Positions 17,533-26,750 of a stretch of 52,002 nucleotides of DNA are shown here, in pieces. This DNA comes from an uncultured SAR116 cluster alpha proteobacterium (GTDB lineage Bacteria; Pseudomonadota; Alphaproteobacteria; Puniceispirillales; Puniceispirillaceae). Numbering within the stretch: position 1 is the first letter of the stretch; each line of letters starts with the position of its first letter. Made by a program: the position numbers and the translations under genes. Location: contig CACJUX010000014.1 of the NCBI GenBank assembly GCA_902596655.1, positions 1 to 52,002 of the forward strand. Reading direction: 5' to 3'. The notes below the pieces were generated by a model. That model saw nothing but the letters and a program-made list of their open reading frames with translations, had not been told where the DNA came from and did no database searches.

Positions 17533-18292
17533 GGGCGATGCCCATTACGGCATGGCGGCTAGTTGAAAATCTGCCCTAAATCATAGATCACGATTGCGAT
17601 TTTCGACCCCAGCGGACAAGACTTAAATCCCTGCTACATAGTTTTATTGCATCAGCCTTTCCCGGGTAGAAAACAGGGGCCTGCTTTTAAAATACATTGA
17701 CAATCGGGCAAGCTACGTCTGACACATGTAACTCTACACCTACGTAAAAGCGCGGGCCAGCACCAAATATCCAAAGTTATTCAACAAGGAAGATTTTCTG
17801 ACCTCACTGGGTGTCGCATGCTGGCATATCTATGGTCCCGTGGTATTTGATCTAAGGTTGTTTGCTACCGCGTAATTCGCCACAGTTCGCCTTTTAAATG
17901 CTTGCTGTAGCTATGACGCTGCCCGTAGCGTAATCGACGATATTTTCGGTAAGCAGCATAAAACAGATGTTGCTGCTGAGAGATTTCTCAGTATTGCCAA
18001 ACAAGGCTATGAACGCGCCACCGTCGCTAACTAGCCAAGCATCGCCAATGGTCCTAATGCTTGTCAACGCAGTTCAAACGCGATTTTTAAATAAGCGCCG
18101 ATTTCATACTAGCTTAAAAGCAGAACATTAGGGAGCTATTAGCAACACAATTCATCCGTGATGGATTAGTGTTCGCCGGGACATAAAAAACGTTGGCACC
18201 TGATTTTTTCATCTAAATGATCGACTTTAACATATTTCAAATATCTGTTTTTATTATATAAATTAAATAAATTAGGGCAGCGTCCAAGGCCT
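17533..18292. other. 760-bp gap without an intact gene; one interrupted frame
   Basis: No complete gene is visible between the methyltransferase and yaaA. On the plus strand a frame from ATG 17726 to TAG 18032-18034 (102 codons) reads plausibly as protein (for example NKEDFLTSLGVACWHIYG and VAAERFLSIAKQGYERATV). It is broken by TAA at its second codon and TAA at 17873-17875, so it may be a decayed gene. I do not recognise it, and the opposite strand is also partly open. The last 150 bp are AT-rich and featureless. Confidence 0.35.
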
Positions 18293-19060
18293 TTATGCTG
18301 TAACAGGGTGGTCGCGAACAAAAACCATTGTCTGTGCATCTGATTGACCAGGCTTAAATTCGTAGCCGCCGCCTTTAAAATCCATCAACCCTGAGGGAGT
18401 GGTTATCCGATGCTGGATGGCAAATCTTGCCATCGCGCCGCGCGCCCTTTTCGCAAAGAAGCTTACAATCTTTTCTTTGCCATTCTTGCGCTCCTTAAAT
18501 ACTGGCAATATCACAGGTATCTCAAGCGCTCCCCTATCGACAGCGCCGAAATACTCCTGAGAAGCACAATTGAAAAGCGCAGAAGAACCAGTCGCAGCCG
18601 CCTGTTTATTGAGAGCATCCGCCAGTTCACTGCCCCAATATGCATAGAGCGTGTTACCTTTTTCGGTATGAAGCCGGCTCCCCATTTCCAGACGGTAAGG
18701 TTCAATTGCGTCGAGCGGTCGCAAGACGCCGTATAGCCCCGATAGAATTCGCAAGTGATTCTGCGCCCATGCCATTTCGTGCGGATCAAACGAGGCGGCA
18801 TCGAGCCCCCGATAGGTGTCGCCAGCGAAAGCCAGAGCAGCCGGCTTTTTCTGCTGTTTGCCAAAAACGCTAAAACGCTGTGCGTTCAAATTTGCCAGAG
18901 ACTTACTCAAACCCATGAGTTTTTGCAAATCGTCAAGGCTGAGTTTGTCAGCAGCCGCCGCCAACTCACGCGCCTGCTCAGCAAAAAGCGGTTCTGTCGG
19001 CAGAACATCTTTAGCCGGTTCCATATTCAGTTTTTTTGCTGGTGAAACGACAATCAACAT
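18293..19060 (-). CDS. yaaA: Peroxide stress protein YaaA (DUF328/UPF0246)
   Basis: A 255-residue protein of the YaaA family, which limits free iron and oxidative DNA damage during peroxide stress. The family opening MLIVVSPAKKL fixes the start at ATG 19060, with GGAG upstream; the longer frame from 19114 is not conserved. Also present are LMGLSKSLANLNAQRF, the conserved AFAGDTYRGLDA, and VNWRM-equivalent region ending FNCASQEYFGAVD. YaaA carries a DNA-binding helix-hairpin-helix-like element. The gene is monocistronic, between gaps. Confidence 0.93.
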   Translation of the reverse strand: MLIVVSPAKKLNMEPAKDVLPTEPLFAEQARELAAAADKLSLDDLQKLMGLSKSLANLNAQRFSVFGKQQKKPAALAFAGDTYRGLDAASFDPHEMAWAQNHLRILSGLYGVLRPLDAIEPYRLEMGSRLHTEKGNTLYAYWGSELADALNKQAAATGSSALFNCASQEYFGAVDRGALEIPVILPVFKERKNGKEKIVSFFAKRARGAMARFAIQHRITTPSGLMDFKGGGYEFKPGQSDAQTMVFVRDHPVTA

Positions 19061-19314
19061 ATTAACACTCCACTGATCCAGTGAGGACGAGTTATATGGG
19101 AAGTAGGTGGTCACCTATCAAATATCCAGAAAGCTGGGATAATTTTCTCAATTAAATAATGCTCGGTCACACCTCGAATGGCTTTTCCTAACATAAATTA
19201 AATTTCAATAAAGACATTGCACCCTATCGCGAAATTATTCGTATTGGCTTTTTGGGGGGCATCCACGTCTATTCATTCTATTCGATGTAAAAACGCAAAA
19301 AGTATTTTTCGAGA

Positions 19315-19707
19315 TCATGCTTGAAAACGTCTGGATGCCACAAAAAGGGATGCAAGACCGAGGACAGCAAAAAAAGCAATGATCGGTAGTGGAACCAGCG
19401 CACCATTAGATATCCGGACTTCTATCAATGCAGCAACCATAAGTAAAAAACCGAAAGCACATGAAAATAATAGTTTTTGAGCTGTCAATCTTGGGCTGCT
19501 TTGGCACATAAAAATGGTGACGCCGATAAACACACACCCTGCCCCCATGTTTTTTCGCAGCGCCACAGCAGCCTTTAACGCGATTTCATTGCCCTCGATA
19601 TCTGGGAACATTGCTAGAGTAAAAAACTCAGGATCAACCCAGAATGCTATCCCAAGCAGTATCATCAGGATGCCGTTGACCGCCAATATGAGCCGTGAGT
19701 TACCCAT
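19315..19707 (-). CDS. DUF4345-like four-helix membrane protein
   Basis: A 130-residue protein with four hydrophobic segments, near residues 5-23, 47-65, 76-96 and 104-124, so it should be an inner-membrane protein. The pattern NGILMILLGIAFWVDP at the N-terminus, followed by LRKNMGAGCVFIGV, resembles the DUF4345 group of small membrane proteins of unknown role. It stands alone in an AT-rich region with no visible partner. Confidence 0.65.
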   Translation of the reverse strand: MGNSRLILAVNGILMILLGIAFWVDPEFFTLAMFPDIEGNEIALKAAVALRKNMGAGCVFIGVTIFMCQSSPRLTAQKLLFSCAFGFLLMVAALIEVRISNGALVPLPIIAFFAVLGLASLFVASRRFQA

Positions 19708-19871
19708 TAAGAGCTCCGAACGTCGCTATACATACACAATAGAGCTGTAAAAGCGCAAAGCAATGGCTGAATTCACAATATTAATCTATACCGCCACTTA
19801 ATGGAAAACTGATAGCAAATACAACTGGCCAAGAAATGGCTTTGTTTTTGGTTCATGAGGATTCGCTCAAT

Positions 19872-20078
19872 TTATCTTTCAATGACGTTAAGAAACATCT
19901 GTCGAGCTTTATTTACATGCCTTTTCATTTCATTTGGTGCGAGCTCCGCATCCGTTGACTCGATAGCTGCAAAAATGTCTTTGTAAGCTTTTGCATGCTT
20001 AGTTATTTCGTATCTATTGAGAATAAGCTTTCCTTTTTCGCACGAAGAATCTTGATTGCTTAAAAAAAATGAAGGCAT
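19872..20078 (-). CDS. Hypothetical 68-residue protein
   Basis: A small basic, helical protein with no recognisable domain. A repeated pattern of charged residues (KHAKAYKDIFAAIES, NEMKRHVNKARQMF) suggests two amphipathic helices. It is not obviously a shadow of another gene, since nothing is encoded opposite. No strong ribosome site is visible, so it may be spurious. Confidence 0.4.
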   Translation of the reverse strand: MPSFFLSNQDSSCEKGKLILNRYEITKHAKAYKDIFAAIESTDAELAPNEMKRHVNKARQMFLNVIER

Positions 20079-20404
20079 TGTGACATTGAAAGTAAATAAT
20101 TGTTTTTTGCTGCGTTAGCCAGAGCACCATGAAAACTAGATTTGAGTTCTATGAATTCACCACCTTTACTCTATTTATTTTCCACCTGCCTATCTACAAT
20201 TCCCAAACTTTGTATATCCCCTCTTCCAGCTTGTAAAACACACAATCTAAAAATTGTTGGCTTTATGGCATTCCTCGCCTCAAAAATTTAAATAGGGTTT
20301 AAAACACCTAAGTCATCAATTTATTTAGTATAGATCGACGAGATTGGATCGAACTTTTCATGTTTCAACATCCAAAGCGCTTGACTAACCTGTATATCTT
20401 TATG
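20079..20404. other. Gene-free AT-rich stretch upstream of the DUF2325 promoter
   Basis: I see no convincing gene. A 35-codon frame from an ATG near 20130 encodes a hydrophobic peptide (TTFTLFIFHLPIY) but has no ribosome site. TTGACT at 20381-20386, followed 17 bp later by GATATT at 20404-20409, is a plausible sigma-70 promoter for the DUF2325 gene. It leads directly into the Fur-like dyad. Confidence 0.4.
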
Positions 20405-20433
20405 ATATTGATAATGACTCGCATTATCAATAT
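20405..20433. promoter_or_regulatory. Perfect dyad resembling a Fur box, overlapping the promoter of the DUF2325 gene
   Basis: ATATTGATAATG and CATTATCAATAT are exact reverse complements separated by ACTCG. The inner 19 bp (20410-20428) match the Escherichia coli Fur consensus at 15 of 19 positions, with both outer half-sites intact. It overlaps a candidate -10 element (20404-20409) and lies 21 bp before the start at 20455. Repression of the gene by a Fur-type regulator under iron sufficiency is a fair inference. Confidence 0.75.
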
Positions 20434-20454
20434 TGTTTGAGTTAAAAATGGCCG

Positions 20455-21624
20455 ATGAAAAAATTAAAATCTATCCAACTAAGACACTCCCTCGGAAAAA
20501 AATTTTGGGAATTGGAGAAAACATGGCTCTGTTCAATTATAGGGACATGTCTATCGATGCATGAAGCTAGGAAAATAGGTCGAAAATTTGGAGCAAAATG
20601 TTCGGATCCAACCCAAATAGACGCGGTGATTCACTCAATGCTGGTACGTGATTGCGCTGAAAAAAATCAAATTTCAATTCACGTAAACAAAATTCTAGAA
20701 AAAAAATTTAAAGGAACAATAAGAACGTTCCAAAAAAACAAAACCTCTTTAGATATACTAAAACTTTGGCGGGTTTTTTTTGATCGTGGATTAATACCTA
20801 GCGCTTATTGGGCAACGGCAACCATGAGAGAACTATCAAAAGAGGATTCAAACAAAATTTATTCAGATGTTCATATGTTATCACATTTAATAGGTTCATC
20901 GAATCAATCGCTCATCCAAAGGTTAGTTGAAGTTGAGTCTCACATAAAAGCGCTGGAAAATAAGCATGGATGGCAAAGACAAAAACTCGAAGCTACAGTT
21001 GGTCAATTGGAAGACAAGCTTCAGAGATCTGAGCGTTCAGTCAGTTTGCTTCAGAGACAACTTACAAAAAATAAGAGCAACAATAAATCAGCAAGAAAGA
21101 ATGCCGATTGTGAAAAGACCAAGCTGCGTATCATTCGGCAGAGATGCGCGCACCTTGAAGAGTCGATTGAAAGTACAATAGCAAAATTAGAGATCCGGAA
21201 CCGACGACTTAGGGAAAATGAGAGGCATATAGAATATCTCGAAAAATCATTATCTTCAGTTGAACAATTAATTGTTAGTATGAGTGATAATTCTGACTCA
21301 AAAATTATCCGAGTTGTCTCTGGGAAAAGCTTTCTTTACGTGGGCGGGATGCCCAATACAGCAGGCAACATTCAAAAAATGATCGCGAAAATGGGCGGAA
21401 GACTTTCGTATCACAATGGTGGAAGCGGGAAATCTGAAATGTCCTCACTCGCTAATCTTGTTGCTAACGCGGATGCTGTTTTTGTGCCTATGGATAATGT
21501 AAGCCACCACAGCGCGTTGGAGGCAAAAAAACAATGCAAGTTACTCCAACGCAAGTTTATCCCAATGAAATCTTCAGGAATAGCCTCATTCACACACGCA
21601 CTTACAATGATTGATGTCGCATAA
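20455..21624 (+). CDS. DUF2325 domain protein with coiled coil
   Basis: A 389-residue protein in three parts. The N-terminal domain (about 1-150) contains the family hallmark WLCSIIGTCLS near residues 24-34. A long coiled coil (about 155-285) is rich in Glu, Lys, Gln and Leu. The C-terminal DUF2325 domain (about 295-385) has FLYVGGMPNTAGNIQ, LSYHNGGSGKSEMSS, DAVFVPMDNVSHHSAL and FIPMKSSGIASF. DUF2325 is a small Rossmann-like domain often found near iron-uptake or storage genes; its activity is unknown. A perfect Fur-like dyad lies at its promoter. An overlapping frame from ATG 20448 yields only 38 codons and is rejected as the start. Confidence 0.88.
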   Translation: MKKLKSIQLRHSLGKKFWELEKTWLCSIIGTCLSMHEARKIGRKFGAKCSDPTQIDAVIHSMLVRDCAEKNQISIHVNKILEKKFKGTIRTFQKNKTSLDILKLWRVFFDRGLIPSAYWATATMRELSKEDSNKIYSDVHMLSHLIGSSNQSLIQRLVEVESHIKALENKHGWQRQKLEATVGQLEDKLQRSERSVSLLQRQLTKNKSNNKSARKNADCEKTKLRIIRQRCAHLEESIESTIAKLEIRNRRLRENERHIEYLEKSLSSVEQLIVSMSDNSDSKIIRVVSGKSFLYVGGMPNTAGNIQKMIAKMGGRLSYHNGGSGKSEMSSLANLVANADAVFVPMDNVSHHSALEAKKQCKLLQRKFIPMKSSGIASFTHALTMIDVA

Positions 21625-21699
21625 ACAAATAAAATTTGGCTGGTTCACAAAGTCTATATTGTCTAGCGGGTAAAGTAATAAAATTTACAAGCACAATTG

Positions 21700-22134
21700 T
21701 TAGAAAGGCCTCACCAAATATTGACTGTCTTTTCGATTATCCTGAGAGGGAGTGTTCAGTGCTGTTACCTCTAGTGCTGCATCCTTGATCGATAGAATTA
21801 ATCGACAAGCCTTCTGACGCTCAAAAATAGGGTTAACAGCCTTCTATGCCAATTTTTTTGTTCCTTCGGACAAAGTCTCTTGCTTCTTAAAGATCGACCA
21901 AACTGGCGTTACCAAGCCCTGTTTTAGGCGTCTACCAAACACACCAATTCTGAGCAGCAAATGTCTTGCTGCACTCTCACCAACAAAATATAAACTTTTT
22001 CCATCTGGATACCGTCTTCGCACATCAGTTTTTTGACTTGTAGTGTTGTTGGTCTCTTCAAACCTACTAAAGACACATACGAACCCACATTTATCCCCAC
22101 GAAATAGTTTGAGAGTACTGGATGGGATTGAACA
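21700..22134 (-). pseudogene. Decayed gene of unknown family with an in-frame TAG
   Basis: On the minus strand a frame of about 145 codons is open apart from one TAG at 21844-21846. Before it the translation is strongly protein-like (LFRGDKCGFVCVFSRFEE, TDVRRRYPDGKSLYFVGES, RIGVFGRRLKQGLVTPVW). After it the same frame continues for 47 codons (NPIFERQKACRLILSIKDAA, then LEVTALNTPSQDN) to TAA 21700-21702. Coding character on both sides of a single stop implies a nonsense mutation. Upstream the frame meets TGA at 22135-22137 and no start is visible, so the 5' end is lost too. I do not recognise the family. Confidence 0.6.
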
Positions 22135-22318
22135 TCAGATTACTTTTCTAAAAGGAACATGCCATGTAATTGAAGGTAAATATTGGATAACGCAACCTAT
22201 TTTAAATTTAGGAATATGGAAGGATGGCCGAAGAGATGCCATCAAAATAAAAACAATAGGTTATTGTGTTCATGCCAATACAAAACGGAGATATAAAATA
22301 GGAGATAGAAAAATTTAA
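22043..22318 (+). CDS. Doubtful 91-residue hypothetical protein
   Basis: The second half (GTCHVIEGKYWITQPILNLG, then KTIGYCVHANTKRRYKIG) looks somewhat protein-like. The first 30 codons lie antisense to the better-supported minus-strand remnant. It could be a short remnant itself. No good ribosome site and no recognised domain. Confidence 0.25.
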   Translation: MLLVSSNLLKTHTNPHLSPRNSLRVLDGIEHQITFLKGTCHVIEGKYWITQPILNLGIWKDGRRDAIKIKTIGYCVHANTKRRYKIGDRKI

Positions 22319-22347
22319 CCCTTATTGAGGGGCATTGTGCGCGACAT

Positions 22348-22764
22348 TTATTTAAAATTGCATTCACCCGCTATCATGACACCACCCATCTCCAAACATT
22401 TTTTTCGGATTTCTTCTGATAATAATATAGCGCTTCCAGTGGGAGTTATCTTGCTGTTCATGGGGGCGCCATAAGTATCAGCACGGATATGTGATTTCTG
22501 AGTTCGTTTTAAAAATTCATACTCGTTATTTATGTCTGCAATGATTTTTTGACAGTTTAACCTCCGTCTTTTTAGCTCTGCGACAACTTGTTCCATAAGG
22601 GCGGCGGAAGGCGAATGCACGTTCACGTAGAGACAGAGCGCTTTATTGTCAAACGTTTGTAATTTTGCTCTTTGGCACGCGTGAAGTGACACAGCTGTCA
22701 AAATGGTTAAAGCTAAAAAAATCAGCTTCTTAACTTTCAGATCGAGCAAAAAATCAAACTTCAT
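22348..22764 (-). CDS. Hypothetical lipoprotein or secreted protein
   Basis: A 138-residue protein with a hydrophobic N-terminal segment ending LTILTAVSLHAC, which fits a lipoprotein signal peptide with cysteine at the lipobox. The mature part (VAELKRRRLNCQKIIADINN, EYEFLKRTQKSHIRADTYG) has three more cysteines and no recognised domain. The start is set at ATG 22764, because it overlaps the stop of the upstream gene in an ATGA arrangement. The two form an operon of small exported proteins. Confidence 0.6.
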   Translation of the reverse strand: MKFDFLLDLKVKKLIFLALTILTAVSLHACQRAKLQTFDNKALCLYVNVHSPSAALMEQVVAELKRRRLNCQKIIADINNEYEFLKRTQKSHIRADTYGAPMNSKITPTGSAILLSEEIRKKCLEMGGVMIAGECNFK

Positions 22765-23090
22765 TTTGATAGCATGATACATTGCCACTCAAGGTATAAA
22801 AAACTTTTATGGTTGACCTCGCGGTATTGAACCACATGGACTAACCCAGTACTTGGATGGAAAGTTTTTGAAGTGCCAGCAACTAGAAAATTTTTAATCA
22901 AATTTTTTTCACATTCCTGCTTAGAGCCAAAATACTTTGATACCTGCAAGATCTGGTGCGCATTTTGATCTGCACTATGAAATGGATGGATACGGACTAT
23001 TGTCCAGAGCAAATTCTTAGAAATCGCTAATTGTGGTGGCAGAAAAAAAAATATCAAAAATATCAGTATTTTACTTGCATAGCGAGCCAT
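22761..23090 (-). CDS. Hypothetical secreted protein
   Basis: A 109-residue protein with a clear signal peptide (ILIFLIFFFLPPQLAIS). The start at ATG 23090 has AGGA 6 bases upstream; a longer frame to 23147 lacks this. The mature domain holds KYFGSKQECEKNLIKNF, a conserved-looking surface with one pair of cysteines, and ends LYLEWQCIMLSK. I do not recognise a family. It is translationally coupled to the lipoprotein gene at 22764 and may share a function at the cell envelope. Confidence 0.6.
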   Translation of the reverse strand: MARYASKILIFLIFFFLPPQLAISKNLLWTIVRIHPFHSADQNAHQILQVSKYFGSKQECEKNLIKNFLVAGTSKTFHPSTGLVHVVQYREVNHKSFLYLEWQCIMLSK

Positions 23091-23574
23091 GGAATTCCTG
23101 CCTTCTTCATATCGAAGCAAGTCACAGCACTTATTAAAATAATACATACTAATTAGCCAAGCCTGTGAGCATTACCAGTCGAAAGGGTTGCATTACACTT
23201 CTCTAATGCAAATTACCAAAAGTGATAAATTTTTTATATACTTTGCATAGGATACCTAGATAGTAAAATGAGGAGCTTGGCACTATGGTAGGCACCAGCA
23301 TAAGAGTGTAAAAAATCACCAATTTCTATGAAAAATGATAATCGTGGCAAAAAAATGCCAAATTTCTCCCAATCCGTTGCATTACATTATAATTTTTGGC
23401 TAGGAGGAAAGGTCCATACTTAATAACAACTATCTTCTCAGCAACACTAGTGTGACACCATCAAAACCCAACCCCACACCTGCTACCACCCTACAGCCGA
23501 GGGTTACTCATACAGTTTAGTGGTTAAGACATTTCGTTTAAAAGAAGGAGTGAGACAAGTTAGGATAGACAATC
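23091..23574. other. Gene-free stretch
   Basis: About 480 bp between the secreted-protein pair and the enoyl-CoA hydratase gene. It is AT-rich in its first half, with many stops in all frames. I see no RNA gene, long repeat or terminator of note. It should hold the promoter for the small exported proteins near 23100-23250. Confidence 0.4.
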
Positions 23575-24384
23575 TCACTTGCGTTTATCACGCCAAGCTA
23601 AGGCTGCTTTTAAACCTTGCTCTCTCCGAATGCGATTGAATTCTGACCTTTCGGGCGACTCATCGGCCTCAATTTGAATGTCTGTTTCGAGTGCCTCCTG
23701 CATCGCCTCACGCATCTTTGCGAGTTCATAGCTACGATGAATTGCTGCTTTAGTCATTCGTACTGAGTGTGGCGCAGCGCTGGCAATTTGATTCGCAAAT
23801 TCCATCGCAGCATTCATTTCATATCCATCTGCTACGATGCGGTTCAAAATTCCCATCTCATAACAGCGCTGCGCAGTAATCCTATCATTGCCGGTCAATA
23901 GCAATTCTTTTGTATGTTTAGGACCGACCAAATAGGGCGCAAGCATTGCGACAATCCCAGATCCAAAGCGCACTTCTGGTTCACCGAAAAATGCATTCTC
24001 ACTTGCAACTGCAAGATCACAAGCCATCAACAATTCCATGGCGCCTCCTATGCAATACCCGTGGGCTGCCGCAATGGTCGGTTTTGGTGAGTTCCAAAAC
24101 TGCATAATGAAATCAAAATCTTTGGTGAGAACATCTCGCCATTGTTCTTCACCAATAATCCCACGAGCAGCGCTCTCTTTCATATCAAATCCAGCAGAAA
24201 AACATCTGCCACTTCCGTGCACAATTATAGCTAACACTTCGTCATCCTTATTAAACTTGCTCATAGCCGTGTTTGACGCATCGATTAGTGCGCTGTTAAA
24301 TGCATTCATAACCTGGGGCCGATTAAATGTGAGAATGCCAACACGTCCCTCAATTCGCGTGTTTACAGGACTTTGGTCAAGCAT
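23575..24384 (-). CDS. Enoyl-CoA hydratase/isomerase family protein
   Basis: A 269-residue crotonase-fold enzyme. The oxyanion-hole segments are GRCFSAGFDMKE (near residues 57-68) and HGYCIGGAMELLMACDLAVA. The catalytic glutamate region is FFGEPEVRFGSG, and the C-terminus has RREQGLKAALAWRDKRK, which forms the trimer-contact tail. The family hydrates, isomerises or cleaves CoA-thioesters. It is divergent from an ADP-forming acyl-CoA synthetase with a 162-bp shared promoter region, so the two likely act on the same CoA-activated acid. Confidence 0.88.
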   Translation of the reverse strand: MLDQSPVNTRIEGRVGILTFNRPQVMNAFNSALIDASNTAMSKFNKDDEVLAIIVHGSGRCFSAGFDMKESAARGIIGEEQWRDVLTKDFDFIMQFWNSPKPTIAAAHGYCIGGAMELLMACDLAVASENAFFGEPEVRFGSGIVAMLAPYLVGPKHTKELLLTGNDRITAQRCYEMGILNRIVADGYEMNAAMEFANQIASAAPHSVRMTKAAIHRSYELAKMREAMQEALETDIQIEADESPERSEFNRIRREQGLKAALAWRDKRK

Positions 24385-24546
24385 ATGACTATCCTCTGGA
24401 GTTGGTGCTCGCAGAGGCTAGCAGGACTCCATAAACAAGGATATGCAAAAATTTTCAAATCTTGGGTTGTAATTCCGATTGATCTCTAGACGAATCCTAC
24501 TTTTTTAGGGTTCATATAATATGACATTTTTTGGTGTGGTTATGAA

Positions 24547-26646
24547 ATGAAACAGCATCCTATGGGTTCCCTTCTATCCCCACAGTCAATTGCCTTCGTT
24601 GGAGCGTCTGATAGAGCAAATAGCACTGGAAAGGCGATGTTAGAGATGAGCCAAATTGATGGTTTCAGTGGAAATATCTACCCTGTGAACCCGCGCCTGA
24701 CACAGCTTTTTGATAAGCCATGCTATCCTAACCTTGCAGCTTTACCTGAGGTGCCAGACCATGTGGTGATAGGGGTCGCAAGTCGTTTTGTTGAAACCAT
24801 TCTCGATCAGGCCATTGAGCTTGGCGTCAAGGCAGCAACAATTTTTGCTTCTTGCCATCTGGATGATGATGAAAATCCAAACTTGCCAACCCGCATCACA
24901 AAAAAAGCTGCGGCGGCAGGAATGTCAATTTGCGGTGCAAATTGTATGGGATTTTACTCACCCACCATAGGCTTGCGAATTGCTAGCGCCGTTTCACCAA
25001 AAGGGTTGCAAAAGGGTGGCATTGCATGGATTGCCCAATCAGGCTCTGCCTTCAGTGCTCTACCAAATAATGACAGACGACTGGGGTTTACTCTAGCTGT
25101 GTCCACCGGAATGGAACTTGTAACAACAGTTGTAGAGTACATTGATTGGGCATTACGACACCCAGAGACTCGGGTTATTGGGCTTTTTATTGAAACGATA
25201 CGTGATCCTACGGGTTTCTTGCGTGTGCTTGAAATGGCACGTCAGCTAGCCATTCCAGTTGTAGTGTTAAAGGTCGGCCGGACAAGCAAAAGTGCCCAGA
25301 TGGCGGTATCACATACTGGTGCTTTAGCAGGCAATGACGCAGTATATGAAGCAGTATTTCGTGCGTACGGCGTGCATCGCGTTAGGGATATGGATGAGAT
25401 GGCCGCAACACTGGCACTCTTTGACACACCACGCAAACCAGCCCTTGGGCAATTGGGAACTATACACGACTCGGGCGGTGAACGCGAGCTGATCGTCGAT
25501 ATTGCCGAAGATTACGGCATTGAATTTGCCAAACTACAATCAGCCACTTGCAGCAAGCTTGCCGCCAATCTTGAGGCTGGCCTGATCGCCGAAAATCCTC
25601 TTGATGCCTTTGGCACACATAATGACCTTGAGAATCGGTTTGCAACACTGATTGAAATTTTGGTCAACGATCCCAATGTTGCGATTGGCTTGTTTATGTC
25701 AAACCCACGTGATGGCTATGAGTATGCAGAAAGCTACTGCAGAGCCGTCATGAAAGCGGCAAAAATGACCCAAAAGCCTCTGGCAATAGTGTCCAATTAT
25801 TCAATGGCTGACGACAGGAAACTTGCTATCAGACTGCGAAAAGCGGGGGTCCCGATGCTGCGTGGAACGCGCAATGCTTTGCTTGCAGTAAGACATGTTA
25901 TTAATGACCGCCATTATCGAGACTTTAACTCAGAGAGCATAATTAACAACCAAGCGAAAGCATTTGTCGACCAAACCATTGTGAAGCGTTGGCGATCTTG
26001 TCTTACTAAAAACCAATTTATCTCAGAATTTGATGGCCTCACCATGCTATCTGAATTCGGAATCATCACTCCAAAGATAGCGAGCGTCACCTCTTTAGAT
26101 GAGCTTGAGGCAGCGTTATCAATCCTTGATTTTCCTATAGTATTAAAAACTGCTGAGAATCATCATCACAAAAGTGATGTTGGCGGCGTCAAGCTAAATA
26201 TAGCTGACCCAAGTGAGGCGTACGCCGCATATCGAGAGATTAGCGCCAGGATTGGGCCAAAAGCGCTTATCATGGAGATGGCCCCATCTGGAGTAGAGCT
26301 ATCAGTTGGCTGTGTCTGTGATCAGGGTTTTGGTCCGATAATTATTTTATCTGCTGGAGGGGTCATGATCGAATTTTTGGCGGACAAAGTCGCGGCACTT
26401 GCACCAATTAATGACGTTTTAGCGAAGGCCTTAATTCGTGAATTGCGCATTTCAAGACTGTTTGCGGGATACCGCGGGCAGCCACCAGCCAATGAGGACG
26501 CCATTATCACTCAAATTGTGCGTTTTTCACAAATGGTAACTTTGCTTGATGGTGTGATATCTGAAATTGATATCAATCCAATGATATGTGGTGCAGATGG
26601 ATCATATGCAGTGGATTGTCTTGTGGTATCAAGTAAACTCGATTAG
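24547..26646 (+). CDS. Acyl-CoA synthetase (NDP/ADP-forming)
   Basis: A 699-residue protein with the full ADP-forming acyl-CoA synthetase layout. An N-terminal CoA-binding domain carries SIAFVGASDRANSTGKAML. The succinyl-CoA-ligase-like region has WIAQSGSAFSALPN and VSHTGALAGNDAVYEAVF, in which the histidine is the expected phosphorylated residue. A C-terminal ATP-grasp domain has PIVLKTAENHHHKSDVGGVKL and EIDINPMI (first motif seen as PIVLKTAENHHHKSDVG). The reaction makes acyl-CoA with release of ADP and phosphate. It is divergent from the enoyl-CoA hydratase; the acid is unknown. Confidence 0.88.
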   Translation: MKQHPMGSLLSPQSIAFVGASDRANSTGKAMLEMSQIDGFSGNIYPVNPRLTQLFDKPCYPNLAALPEVPDHVVIGVASRFVETILDQAIELGVKAATIFASCHLDDDENPNLPTRITKKAAAAGMSICGANCMGFYSPTIGLRIASAVSPKGLQKGGIAWIAQSGSAFSALPNNDRRLGFTLAVSTGMELVTTVVEYIDWALRHPETRVIGLFIETIRDPTGFLRVLEMARQLAIPVVVLKVGRTSKSAQMAVSHTGALAGNDAVYEAVFRAYGVHRVRDMDEMAATLALFDTPRKPALGQLGTIHDSGGERELIVDIAEDYGIEFAKLQSATCSKLAANLEAGLIAENPLDAFGTHNDLENRFATLIEILVNDPNVAIGLFMSNPRDGYEYAESYCRAVMKAAKMTQKPLAIVSNYSMADDRKLAIRLRKAGVPMLRGTRNALLAVRHVINDRHYRDFNSESIINNQAKAFVDQTIVKRWRSCLTKNQFISEFDGLTMLSEFGIITPKIASVTSLDELEAALSILDFPIVLKTAENHHHKSDVGGVKLNIADPSEAYAAYREISARIGPKALIMEMAPSGVELSVGCVCDQGFGPIIILSAGGVMIEFLADKVAALAPINDVLAKALIRELRISRLFAGYRGQPPANEDAIITQIVRFSQMVTLLDGVISEIDINPMICGADGSYAVDCLVVSSKLD

Positions 26647-26750
26647 CCCAAAAACATTCAAAATTGCATGACTTTGGAACCAGTCTGCCCTTTACCACCC
26701 GGCGACAGACGCCTAATCATTTTGTCGCTTCAATCATATTAAAGCGTTTA

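Noticed and set aside
20448-20564. A second start, ATG 20448, in another frame ahead of the DUF2325 gene (38 codons, MADEKIKIYPTKT).
   Set aside because: It stops at once, while the other frame carries the DUF2325 family hallmark WLCSIIGTCLS; the overlap is likely accidental.
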